This document shows, piece by piece, positions 24,852 through 32,609 of a stretch of DNA of 64,000 nucleotides. The notes below the pieces were generated by a model. The model saw only the letters and a list, made by a program, of their open reading frames with translations. It was not told the origin of the DNA and did not search any database. The stretch is from Caldicoprobacter algeriensis (lineage in GTDB: Bacteria; Bacillota; Clostridia; Caldicoprobacterales; Caldicoprobacteraceae). Position 1 is the first letter of the stretch. Each line of letters starts with the position of its first letter. The stretch lies in contig NZ_JAHUQD010000010.1 of the NCBI RefSeq assembly GCF_023838525.1, positions 22,318 through 86,317 on the forward strand, given 5' to 3'. A program made the translations under genes and the position numbers.

Positions 24852-25982
24852 ATGATAAAGCATATTATTGCCATCTCCATAGCTTTAGTTCTGATGCTCA
24901 CAGGCTGTGGCAGTGGAGCTGACAAAAATGATGATCAGGATCAGACAATAGGTGAAGAGGAGGGCCAGAATATGATACAAGATATACCATCTTTAAAGGA
25001 AGTCTATAGAGATTATTTTCCTATAGGCGCAGCTGTAAGTGCTGACGCAATATTAAAAAGTCCTGATAAAGAGCTTATAGCTAAACATTTTAATACGCTT
25101 ACACCCGAGAATGCGATGAAATTCCAGCCTATACATCCTGAGGACGGCGTATATAATTTCGAACACGCAGATAGGATTGTGGAGTTTGCACAGCAAAACG
25201 GTATGAGGGTGGTCGGGCATACCCTTATTTGGCATCAGCAGACGCCCGACTGGGTATTCAGGGATGCTAATGGAAACCTTGTAAGCAGAGAAGTGCTCTT
25301 AGAGAGGATGGAGGAGCATATAAAGACAGTGGTTGGGCGTTATAGGGGTAAGGTATATGGTTGGGATGTGGTAAACGAGGCCATAGCTGACTCGCCTCCT
25401 TATGATTTACGGGATACTATGTGGAGAAAGATTATAGGAGATGATTATATCGAATGGGCTTTTAAGTTTGCCCATGAAGCCGATCCCGAAGCCGAACTGT
25501 ATTATAATGATTACAACACAGAAACGCCCGGTAAAAGGGAGGCTATATACAACCTTGTAAAAGGGCTTAAAGAAAAAGGTATTCGCATAGATGCTGTGGG
25601 TATGCAGTCGCATATAAACATTTATTATCCTTCCATACAGGAAGTCGAGAATTCTATAAAGAAATTTGCTTCACTTGGAATAAAGGTAAACATAAGCGAA
25701 CTAGATATGGACGTGTATAAATGGGATGACAGGGAAGATAGATACAGAGGTGGCGTGCCGGATGATATATTGCAATTGCAGGCTGATCGGTATGGTGAGC
25801 TATTTGGGTTATACAGGCGCTATAAAGAGGTTATAGGTCGTGTTACTTTTTGGGGATATTATGATGGCGGATCGTGGCTGAATAACTTTCCGGTTAAGGG
25901 TCGAACCAATTATCCGTTGCTCTTTGATAGGCAGTTTAAGCCCAAGCCTGCTTTTTGGAGCGTAGTAAACTTTGATTTGTAA
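24852..25982 (+). CDS. GH10 endo-1,4-beta-xylanase, lipoprotein
   Basis: A 376-residue xylanase that cleaves internal beta-1,4 bonds of xylan at the cell surface. The start at ATG 24852 behind GAAGGTG gives the lipoprotein signal MIKHIIAISIALVLMLTGC (C19) and an acidic spacer. The GH10 barrel spans ~45-375 with NTLTPENAMKFQ, GHTLIWHQQTPDW, the acid/base E176 in YGWDVVNEAI, and nucleophile E283 in ISELDMD. It follows the GH9 gene by 17 bp, so both are co-transcribed and serve the upstream oligosaccharide importers. A terminator overlaps its stop codon. The length is typical for a single-domain GH10 enzyme. Confidence 0.95.
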   Translation: MIKHIIAISIALVLMLTGCGSGADKNDDQDQTIGEEEGQNMIQDIPSLKEVYRDYFPIGAAVSADAILKSPDKELIAKHFNTLTPENAMKFQPIHPEDGVYNFEHADRIVEFAQQNGMRVVGHTLIWHQQTPDWVFRDANGNLVSREVLLERMEEHIKTVVGRYRGKVYGWDVVNEAIADSPPYDLRDTMWRKIIGDDYIEWAFKFAHEADPEAELYYNDYNTETPGKREAIYNLVKGLKEKGIRIDAVGMQSHINIYYPSIQEVENSIKKFASLGIKVNISELDMDVYKWDDREDRYRGGVPDDILQLQADRYGELFGLYRRYKEVIGRVTFWGYYDGGSWLNNFPVKGRTNYPLLFDRQFKPKPAFWSVVNFDL

Positions 25983-26030
25983 ACTTTTAAAGGCTCTCAT
26001 CTAAACTAATGAGAGCCTTTAAAAGTTTTA
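25981..26030 (+). terminator. Terminator of the polysaccharide operon
   Basis: A perfect 20-bp inverted repeat (25981-26000 and 26009-26028) with loop CTAAACTA starts within the GH10 stop codon. Its core is AAAGGCTCTCAT/ATGAGAGCCTTT, and it ends in AGTTTTA. It is among the strongest hairpins in the window. Confidence 0.85.
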
Positions 26031-26146
26031 TGTCAAATTGCTGCGCTTTTATGGTAGAATATTTATATGTAATGTATGCACGTGGTTTAATATATGGATA
26101 CTGTGAGAACAAATAGTTAATATAGAAAAATGAGGTAGGTAGAAGT

Positions 26147-27004
26147 ATGAGAACAGTACAAGCTGTGTTTGCTGCAATGCTTGTTGTAATTTTAGCTATC
26201 AACCTGGTAGCTATTGGGCTTAGCATTGCGTTTAGCATCACTTTTTTGTGCCTGGAATTTTACGACGAGGTTTTCCAAAAAACTCAATTTTACGGCCAAA
26301 TCAGGCAGTGGCTTTTTAATAGAGTGAACACAGAACTGCCCAACGGCCATGAAGCGCTTCCTTACCTTGAAAAAGCCATGACGGAAGATTGGCTGAGGGA
26401 TGAAGTATTGTTCTTGGGCGGACATCTGTTTAGGTTTTTAAAAGGCAAAAGCGATCAGCTACCCGTTATACCGCTGTACAAATTGTTTGATCGTTTGGAT
26501 GATTACATGAGCCAAGCCCAGCTTGAAAATAGGGATAAGATGATCAATTACTGGTTTGGTCCAATACCCCAACGTGTACGCTTCCAGGATATTTTATCAG
26601 TGGAGTTTTTCTGGGTCATTCGTCAATTTGTAAGGGCTTTTAAATGGCTATCGTGGGGGACCGTTGCCATATTTTTGGCCCTGGCCGGGATTTTGGTTGC
26701 GGTTGTAAAGGGAATAAAACAATCATTGATTTGGATAGGTGCCTCAATGGCGTCAGCTGGGGGAGTGATGTTGGAACTATCGCTGGCTACAAAGTGGATA
26801 TTGTTAAGCAATGGAATGATACCGCAATGGGCATTAAGCCCTGCATTGTTTAAATTCCCTCCCCGTGCCATAGAATTGCTGCTAAGGACATTTGTGGAGC
26901 ATTTCCTGCTGAGGATCAATTTGATAGCCTTATCGCTGCTGCTCGTTGGAGCCGTCCTTATAACCTTCTGTAATTTTGATAGGGAATTGACCGTTATAAA
27001 ATAA
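26147..27004 (+). CDS. Integral membrane protein of unknown function
   Basis: A 285-residue protein starting at ATG 26147 behind GAGGTAGG. It has one N-terminal membrane segment (~7-35, AMLVVILAINLVAIGLSIAF). A charged, probably extracellular region of about 130 residues follows (FQKTQFYGQIRQWLFNRVNT through FGPIPQRVRF). Three C-terminal membrane segments lie near 165-188, 195-220 and 255-278. I do not recognise a family. It is flanked by the operon terminator upstream and a LacI-type control region downstream and appears monocistronic. No function is proposed. Confidence 0.75.
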   Translation: MRTVQAVFAAMLVVILAINLVAIGLSIAFSITFLCLEFYDEVFQKTQFYGQIRQWLFNRVNTELPNGHEALPYLEKAMTEDWLRDEVLFLGGHLFRFLKGKSDQLPVIPLYKLFDRLDDYMSQAQLENRDKMINYWFGPIPQRVRFQDILSVEFFWVIRQFVRAFKWLSWGTVAIFLALAGILVAVVKGIKQSLIWIGASMASAGGVMLELSLATKWILLSNGMIPQWALSPALFKFPPRAIELLLRTFVEHFLLRINLIALSLLLVGAVLITFCNFDRELTVIK

Positions 27005-27064
27005 ATTTTTTATTTTATAAAATTTTTAGAAGGAATAAAGGATGTGATATCGAATATATATTTT

Positions 27065-27079
27065 ATGCAAACGATTGTA
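27065..27079 (+). promoter_or_regulatory. LacI-family/CcpA (cre-like) operator candidate
   Basis: ATGCAAACGATTGTA matches the catabolite-responsive element consensus WTGNAANCGNWWNCA at all but one position. It has the CG-centred near-palindrome (CAAACGATTG) bound by LacI-family proteins. It lies 32 bp before the first gene of the operon that encodes a LacI regulator (30377-31381). That regulator, or CcpA, is the likely binder. Confidence 0.45.
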
Positions 27080-27110
27080 CAAACCTTTGCAAAGAGGGAG
27101 GTCAACTATA

Positions 27111-28478
27111 GTGGGAATGCATGAAAGATTTCAATTGAAGAGCGTGGAGGACCTGTCTGACAAGATAAGGGCGCTGGGGATACATATGCCTGTATCCGTC
27201 GATATCGATGCGCTGCGACAACCTGTCAGGCTGGGTGACAGGGTCATTCCAAATTCCATGGCTATACAGCCGATGGAGGGCTGCGATGGAACGGCCGCGG
27301 GGGAACCGGATGAGCTAACTTTTAGGCGTTATCGGCGTTTTGCATCCGGTGGTGCCGGGCTCATATGGATTGAGGCGACTGCCGTTGTGCCCGAGGGTAG
27401 AGCCAATCCGCGGCAGCTGTATCTGTGCCGCCAAAACAAGGATGGATTTGCACGGCTCCTTGATACTATAATGGAGATTGCAAAAGCGCATTTTGGGCCT
27501 GATCATCGCCCTTATACCGTTATCCAGCTTACACATTCCGGCCGATACAGCAAGCCGGAGGGTAGACCCGCTCCCATAATCGCTGCGAGAAACCCATATC
27601 TTGACGGCAATCTTCCCGATGACTATCCCGTGATTTCGGATGAGCAACTGAAGGAGTTGGAGGACAGGTTTGTTGAAGCGGCTGAACTGGCCAGCGAAAT
27701 CGGGTTTGATGCCGTGGATATAAAAAGCTGTCACAGGTATTTGAACTCGGAGCTTTTATCGGCATTTACCAGAGAAGGCAATTACGGAGGGAGCTTTGAG
27801 AACCGAACCCGTTTCCTCATAAATATAGTCGACAAGATCAAACAGCGCCTTGGCGATGCCATCGATGTCACCCTTAGGCTCAATGGCTATGATGCCATAC
27901 CTTATCCCTATGGATGGGGAGTGGATAAGGAAGACCACAGGAAGCCTGACCTGACTGAACCCATACGGCTTGTTAAAATTCTACGGGACAAAGGCATCAA
28001 GATGGTCAACATAACCTGCGGCAATCCTTATTATAACCCCCATGTCAACAGGCCTTATGACAGTGGCCCATATATCCCACTCGAACACCCGCTTGAGGGC
28101 GTTGCCAGGATGCTCGGCTTTGCAAAGAAGATTCAGGACAGCGTACCTGATATAGTTGTGCTGTCGTCGGGGCTCAGCTGGCTTCGCCATCTATCGCCCT
28201 ACGCAGCTGCTGGGGGCATTAAAGAAGGGTGGTTCAAGATAGCAGGGTTTGGGCGAATGGCATTTGCCTATCCCGATTTCGCAAGAGATGTCCTCGAGAA
28301 GGGGGCATTGGACGAGAAAAAGTGCTGCATTGCCTGCGGGAAGTGCTCGGAGATAATGAGGGATGGTGGCAAAGCCGGCTGTGTCATAAGGGATGCTGAG
28401 GTTTACGCTCCCATATACAAAGCTGGAAGGGAAGGTAAACCGCCTATACAGAGCAACAGGCTGGCCGAACATGTGTAA
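27111..28478 (+). CDS. NADH:flavin oxidoreductase, old yellow enzyme family with Fe-S cysteine motif
   Basis: A 455-residue FMN-dependent TIM barrel. GTG 27111 behind GGGAGG is the best start. Family features are NSMAIQPMEGCDG, RFASGGAGLIWIEATAVVPE, VIQLTHSGRYSKPEG, FDAVDIKSCHRY and NYGGSFENRTRF. Near residues 404-425 four cysteines in a CIACGKC...GC pattern match the [4Fe-4S] site of the 2-enoate reductase/dienoyl-CoA reductase branch. The C-terminal FAD/NAD domain of those enzymes is missing; the protein ends about 30 residues after the cluster. A separate flavoprotein gene follows by 29 bp and may supply electrons. Substrate is unknown, presumably an activated C=C bond. Confidence 0.85.
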   Translation: MGMHERFQLKSVEDLSDKIRALGIHMPVSVDIDALRQPVRLGDRVIPNSMAIQPMEGCDGTAAGEPDELTFRRYRRFASGGAGLIWIEATAVVPEGRANPRQLYLCRQNKDGFARLLDTIMEIAKAHFGPDHRPYTVIQLTHSGRYSKPEGRPAPIIAARNPYLDGNLPDDYPVISDEQLKELEDRFVEAAELASEIGFDAVDIKSCHRYLNSELLSAFTREGNYGGSFENRTRFLINIVDKIKQRLGDAIDVTLRLNGYDAIPYPYGWGVDKEDHRKPDLTEPIRLVKILRDKGIKMVNITCGNPYYNPHVNRPYDSGPYIPLEHPLEGVARMLGFAKKIQDSVPDIVVLSSGLSWLRHLSPYAAAGGIKEGWFKIAGFGRMAFAYPDFARDVLEKGALDEKKCCIACGKCSEIMRDGGKAGCVIRDAEVYAPIYKAGREGKPPIQSNRLAEHV

Positions 28479-28507
28479 AATTCATATATAGGAGGGCGTG
28501 ATGGTGT

Positions 28508-30370
28508 ATGAAGCGTTTTAAATGCGATGTGTTGGTTGTAGGCGGGGGAGGAGCGGCGCTCAGGGCTGCAATTGCAGCCAGAGAGCTTGCCCCTGAATGC
28601 AGGGTGATCTTGGTTACAAAAGGCAAGCTGGGTACCACAGGCACCACTGCCAATTCGTGTTCGGACAGAATGGCGTTCCATGCTACACTGCCTCATACCG
28701 AACCGGGGGGAGAGGATGCATGGAAGTATCACGCAGATGATATTTACAGGCTGGGCGGCAGGGTTTCGGATTACGACCTCGCGGTTATATTGGCTAAAAA
28801 ATCCTGTGAGGCCTTTGAATATTTGGACTCCCTCGGCGTACCGTTTGTAAAGAAGAACGGCAAGGCCCACCAATTTGTCACCGATGGTTCGAAATACGCC
28901 AGGGCCTGTTATACCGGGCCTAAAACGGCCATCCATATTGAAGAGGCTCTGGTCAGAAGGGCTAGGGAACTGGACCTTGAAGTTGTTGAAAACAGCATGA
29001 TAGTGAGCCTCCTGGTGGAGGACGGGGAGATAGCAGGTGCCATTGGAGTTGACGAGGCGGACGAGATACTTCTCTTTGATACGCCTGCAGTTGTGCTGGG
29101 TACAGGCGGCGGGGGAGAGGTTTTTGAATACAACGTGTATCCGCCCGGTGCAACAGGTGACGGGTATGCCCTGGCGCTGCGGGCCGGTGCATCTCTGGTA
29201 AACATGGAGTTCATACAGATCGGTTTGTCGTCTGTAAAGACCAAGCTGGCGTGTTCAGGAAGCCTCATGAGGGCAGTACCGCGTTTTGTAAACGACCATG
29301 GGGAGGAGTTTTTGATCAAGTATTTCCCCGAGGGCACCACATGGATGGAGGTACACAACGTCGTATTTGAGAAGGGCGCCAGCTGGCCTGTATCCTGTGA
29401 GCATGCCTCCAGCCAGATAGACATCGCCGTATTTAAGGAGATAATGAAGGGTAGGCGTGTATATCTTGACTTCTCCACAAATCCGCAGGGATTTCAGTTT
29501 GACCAGCTGAAAACCGAAAATCGGCAGCGGTATACACAAGAGATCAACAATACTATGTCCGATGATCAGCGGGAAATCAGTCCATTGGCGCGCCTTAAGG
29601 AGATCAATTCCGCGTCTATACAGTGGCTCAAGGACAACGGGATTGACCTTGAACAAGGTGAAATGATAGAGATAGTACCAGCTGCACAGCATTTCCAGGG
29701 CGGCGTCAAGATAAGGGAAAAGGGTAATACCGAGGTGAGAGGCTTGTTTGCTGCCGGGGAGTGCGCTGGGGGGCAGCATGGTGCCAACCGGCCTGGTGGC
29801 AATGCTCTTCTGGACTGTCAGGTGTTTGGCAAGATCGCCGGCGAAGAGGCGGTACGCTACGCAAAATCGGTTTTGCCGAAGAAAAAGGCGATTACAGATA
29901 AGATGTGCGAAGGGCTACAAAAAGAAGGGCTTATTCTTGTGTACAATGGCGCGGCTGGTGCTGCCAAGGCAGGTGAGGGCGCCGGAAGAAGCATCTATGC
30001 CTCTGAACTCAAACGGGAGATTCAAAAGTTGATGGCACGTTATGTCTCGATAGTTCGCACGTATGAGGGACTTTCCAGGGCATGGCAGCGATTGGAGGAA
30101 CTGGAGCAGTATGAGGTGAAGCGCGGGAACCTTGGCCTTATAGAATACTACGAGTGTCTCAACCTTTTGCTGGTGGCCAAGGCCATGGTTATGGCGTCTA
30201 TGCAGCGCCACGAAAGCAGGGGTCCGCATCTCTTCTTCGAATCGGAGGATGACTTGAGGCCTGTGCCCGGCAATCCAGATTATGAGAAGTACTTTGTTAT
30301 AAGATACAAAGGTAATGAGCTTGTGGCCGAGGCTCAGGACCCTGTAAGACCAGATGATAACGGGAGGTAA
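28508..30370 (+). CDS. FAD-dependent oxidoreductase, fumarate reductase/succinate dehydrogenase flavoprotein type
   Basis: A 620-residue soluble flavoprotein. The start at ATG 28508 lies behind AGGAGGG. The N-terminal dinucleotide-binding site is DVLVVGGGGAALRAAIAA (residues 7-24). Later come VVLGTGGGGEVFEYN, the active-site-like PAAQHFQGGVKI, and GLFAAGECAGGQHGANRPGG, the FAD-binding signature of FrdA/SdhA/NadB. A helical C-terminal domain follows (~480-600). No Fe-S or membrane-anchor subunit gene is adjacent, so it is not classical succinate dehydrogenase. It probably acts with the adjacent Fe-S old-yellow-enzyme protein. Genes from here to 41216 use visibly more G/C-ending codons than the transporter block. 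Confidence 0.85.
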   Translation: MKRFKCDVLVVGGGGAALRAAIAARELAPECRVILVTKGKLGTTGTTANSCSDRMAFHATLPHTEPGGEDAWKYHADDIYRLGGRVSDYDLAVILAKKSCEAFEYLDSLGVPFVKKNGKAHQFVTDGSKYARACYTGPKTAIHIEEALVRRARELDLEVVENSMIVSLLVEDGEIAGAIGVDEADEILLFDTPAVVLGTGGGGEVFEYNVYPPGATGDGYALALRAGASLVNMEFIQIGLSSVKTKLACSGSLMRAVPRFVNDHGEEFLIKYFPEGTTWMEVHNVVFEKGASWPVSCEHASSQIDIAVFKEIMKGRRVYLDFSTNPQGFQFDQLKTENRQRYTQEINNTMSDDQREISPLARLKEINSASIQWLKDNGIDLEQGEMIEIVPAAQHFQGGVKIREKGNTEVRGLFAAGECAGGQHGANRPGGNALLDCQVFGKIAGEEAVRYAKSVLPKKKAITDKMCEGLQKEGLILVYNGAAGAAKAGEGAGRSIYASELKREIQKLMARYVSIVRTYEGLSRAWQRLEELEQYEVKRGNLGLIEYYECLNLLLVAKAMVMASMQRHESRGPHLFFESEDDLRPVPGNPDYEKYFVIRYKGNELVAEAQDPVRPDDNGR

Positions 30371-30376
30371 GTGCAT

Positions 30377-31381
30377 TTGGCAACCATAAAGGATGTGGCA
30401 AAAAGAGCAGGCGTGTCGCCCAGCACCGTGTCACGGGCATTGAGCGGGAAAGTGCCGGTTGATAAAGAGACGCGGGAAAGGGTCATGGAGGCCGTACGCG
30501 CCCTTAACTATAAGCCCAACATCCTGGCCAAGGGGTTGAAAGAGGGCAGGACCAACACCGTAGGCCTTATTGTCCCTAATATATGCAATCCTGTGTTTCC
30601 TGCGGTGGCACGGGGTGTGGAGGACGTGGCCAGGGAACACGGTTTTACCGTCATATTGTGCAATACCGATGAAAACATTGAAGCCGAGAAGGACTATGTC
30701 GAGAAACTACAAAAGCGGTGGGTGGACGGCTTCATATTTGCCACGGCCAGGGAAGAAAGCCAACACATATTCGAGCTTAAAGAGAAGGGTTTTCCCGTGG
30801 TGCTGGTAGTGCGGCATATGGGCCAAGCGGTGGATGCCGTGGTAATAGATAATTATAAATCATCCTTTGAGGCCGTTAAATACCTGATCAATACAGGGCA
30901 CAGGAGGATATGCATAATAAACGGCGATACCAGCTTGACGCTGTACAAGGAGCGCTTCGAAGGTTACAGGCATGCCCTTCAAGCTGCTGGATTGCCCGTT
31001 GTGCCGGAGCTGGTGCTGGATGTGGCTGGTCGAGATGATAACGGCTATGGAGCTGTTACGGCCATGTTAAAGAAGGGAATACTGCCCGATGCTGTGTTTG
31101 CCACAAGCGACCCCAGGGCGATTGGCGCCATAAGGGCTATCAAGGACTGCGGCCTGAGCGTACCTGGTGATGTGTCGGTGGTGGGATTTGACGACCTGGA
31201 TATAAGCGCTTTTCTGGATCCACCCCTTACCACGGTTTCTCAGCCGCTGTATGAAATGGGAGCCAGGGCGGCACGCAGGCTTATCGATATGATCAACGGT
31301 GAAAAATCTGGGCAGCCAAAAGTTGAACTTGTAGAGGCCAATCTGGTGATAAGGAAATCGGTCAAAGTGCGGGAGCATTGA
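30377..31381 (+). CDS. LacI-family transcriptional regulator
   Basis: A 334-residue regulator. TTG 30377, nine bases after GGGAGG, gives the family N-terminus ATIKDVAKRAGVSPSTVSRAL, the LacI helix-turn-helix (residues 2-22), with a hinge helix (YKPNILAKGLKEGRTNTVGL). A periplasmic-binding-protein-like effector domain fills ~58-330 (VVGFDDLDISAFLDPPLTTV). The frame is open to GTG 30371, but that is only three bases from the SD. It sits inside the operon between the flavoprotein and alcohol dehydrogenase genes and probably autoregulates through the CG-centred site at 27065-27079. The effector is likely a sugar or sugar acid. Confidence 0.9.
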   Translation: MATIKDVAKRAGVSPSTVSRALSGKVPVDKETRERVMEAVRALNYKPNILAKGLKEGRTNTVGLIVPNICNPVFPAVARGVEDVAREHGFTVILCNTDENIEAEKDYVEKLQKRWVDGFIFATAREESQHIFELKEKGFPVVLVVRHMGQAVDAVVIDNYKSSFEAVKYLINTGHRRICIINGDTSLTLYKERFEGYRHALQAAGLPVVPELVLDVAGRDDNGYGAVTAMLKKGILPDAVFATSDPRAIGAIRAIKDCGLSVPGDVSVVGFDDLDISAFLDPPLTTVSQPLYEMGARAARRLIDMINGEKSGQPKVELVEANLVIRKSVKVREH

Positions 31382-31418
31382 TAAAATTATATTTTTAATC
31401 AAGAAAGGGATGGTGTAC

Positions 31419-32504
31419 ATGAAGAGCAAGGCCATGGTTTTAACGGCGTTCAACCAGCCGCTTGAGCTTCAGGAGTTTACCGTACCAGCCCTTGAGGAAG
31501 GGCAAGTGCTGGTTAAGCTCAAAGCTGCTGGCGTATGCGGCTCCGACGTGCACATGTGGAAGGGCGAGGACCCCAGAACCCCCCTTCCCATTATCCTGGG
31601 CCATGAAGGGGTAGGTATAGTCGCCGAAGTTAAGGGAGAAAAGCGCACTGTTGATGGCCTTCCGTTAAAGGAAGGGGACTTCATCTTATGGAACAGAGGT
31701 ATCAGCTGTAACCAGTGTTTCGCCTGCAAGGTCTTGAGGGAGCCATCGCTGTGCCGGCAAAGGAAGGTGTACGGCATCAATATGTCGTGCAGCCTACCGC
31801 CATATTTAAACGGTTGCTATTCCGAGTATATTGTGCTCAACCGCGATACCGATATATTCAAGATTACCCAAGACGTAGATCCCGCAGTGGTAGTTTCGGC
31901 TTCCTGTTCGGGTGCCACTGTTGCCCACGCGTTTGATATGATCGAGCATGCGGTGGGCGATACGGTGGTGGTACAGGGCCCCGGCCCGCTAGGGATATAT
32001 GCAGTGGCCTTTGCCAGGAAGCTTGGCGCTTCAAAGGTTGTCGTGATAGGCGGTTCATCCTCACGCCTTAACATATGCAAAGAGATGGGGGCCATTACCC
32101 TTGATCGCCATGCTACTACGGTAGAGCAGAGAAGGGAGTTCATCATGGATATAACCGGTGGACGGGGAGTTGATGTTGTCGTTGAAGCCGTGGGCTCTCA
32201 AGGTGTGGTGGAAGAGGGCATAAAGCTTTTAAGAAGCGGCGGCACTTACCTTTCAACCGGTTTTGCGCAGCCCGCTGGCCTGGAACAGATTGATTTCTAT
32301 TATGATGTTGTGAGGAAGAACATCAGGATTCAGGGGGTATGGGTCAGCGATACCAGGCATACTTGGCAGGCCCTCAACCTAGTGCTCGAAAATTCTGAGG
32401 CCTTCAGAAAGATGATCACCCACAGGTTTAAGCTGACGGAGGCCAACGAGGCTCTGAATGCCATGGCTACCAGACAGGCTTTAAAAGCGGTGTTTGAGAT
32501 GTAG
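31419..32504 (+). CDS. Zinc-dependent medium-chain alcohol/polyol dehydrogenase
   Basis: A 361-residue MDR-family NAD(P)-dependent dehydrogenase. The start at ATG 31419 is ten bases after AAAGGG; the ATG at 31410 abuts that site. Catalytic zinc ligands are C40 (GVCGSDVHMW) and H62/E63 (GHEG). Structural zinc cysteines are C97, C100, C103 and C112, with one residue more than usual in the last gap. The Rossmann motif is GPGPLGIYAVAFARKLGA. It resembles threonine/sorbitol-dehydrogenase-like enzymes. As the last gene of the operon it would oxidise an alcohol or polyol intermediate, possibly upstream of the reductase pair. Confidence 0.88.
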   Translation: MKSKAMVLTAFNQPLELQEFTVPALEEGQVLVKLKAAGVCGSDVHMWKGEDPRTPLPIILGHEGVGIVAEVKGEKRTVDGLPLKEGDFILWNRGISCNQCFACKVLREPSLCRQRKVYGINMSCSLPPYLNGCYSEYIVLNRDTDIFKITQDVDPAVVVSASCSGATVAHAFDMIEHAVGDTVVVQGPGPLGIYAVAFARKLGASKVVVIGGSSSRLNICKEMGAITLDRHATTVEQRREFIMDITGGRGVDVVVEAVGSQGVVEEGIKLLRSGGTYLSTGFAQPAGLEQIDFYYDVVRKNIRIQGVWVSDTRHTWQALNLVLENSEAFRKMITHRFKLTEANEALNAMATRQALKAVFEM

Positions 32505-32523
32505 CAATATTTCTCAATTCCAA

Positions 32524-32600
32524 CCTTTGCATGTATTCAGGTGTAGAAAATCGTCAATAATTATTTATAGAAAAAAACCGGCAATACTTACATGCAAAGG
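32524..32600 (+). repeat. 12-bp inverted repeat reaching into the SD of the glucan synthase
   Basis: CCTTTGCATGTA (32524-32535) and TACATGCAAAGG (32589-32600) are perfectly complementary, 53 nt apart. The 3' arm ends in AAAGG, the first half of the AAAGGGGA ribosome binding site (32596-32603) of the following gene. The folded RNA would occlude initiation. The arms also resemble a split operator. Confidence 0.55.
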
Positions 32601-32609
32601 GGAATCGGA

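Noticed and set aside
28909..29478. Several long minus-strand frames in 27-41 kb
   Set aside because: They are shadows created by the G/C-rich codon use of the flavoprotein, regulator and glucan synthase genes; none has a start context or recognisable domain.
28508..30370. Succinate dehydrogenase or fumarate reductase complex
   Set aside because: No iron-sulfur or membrane-anchor subunit genes are adjacent and the active-site region is divergent, so only the flavoprotein superfamily is supported.
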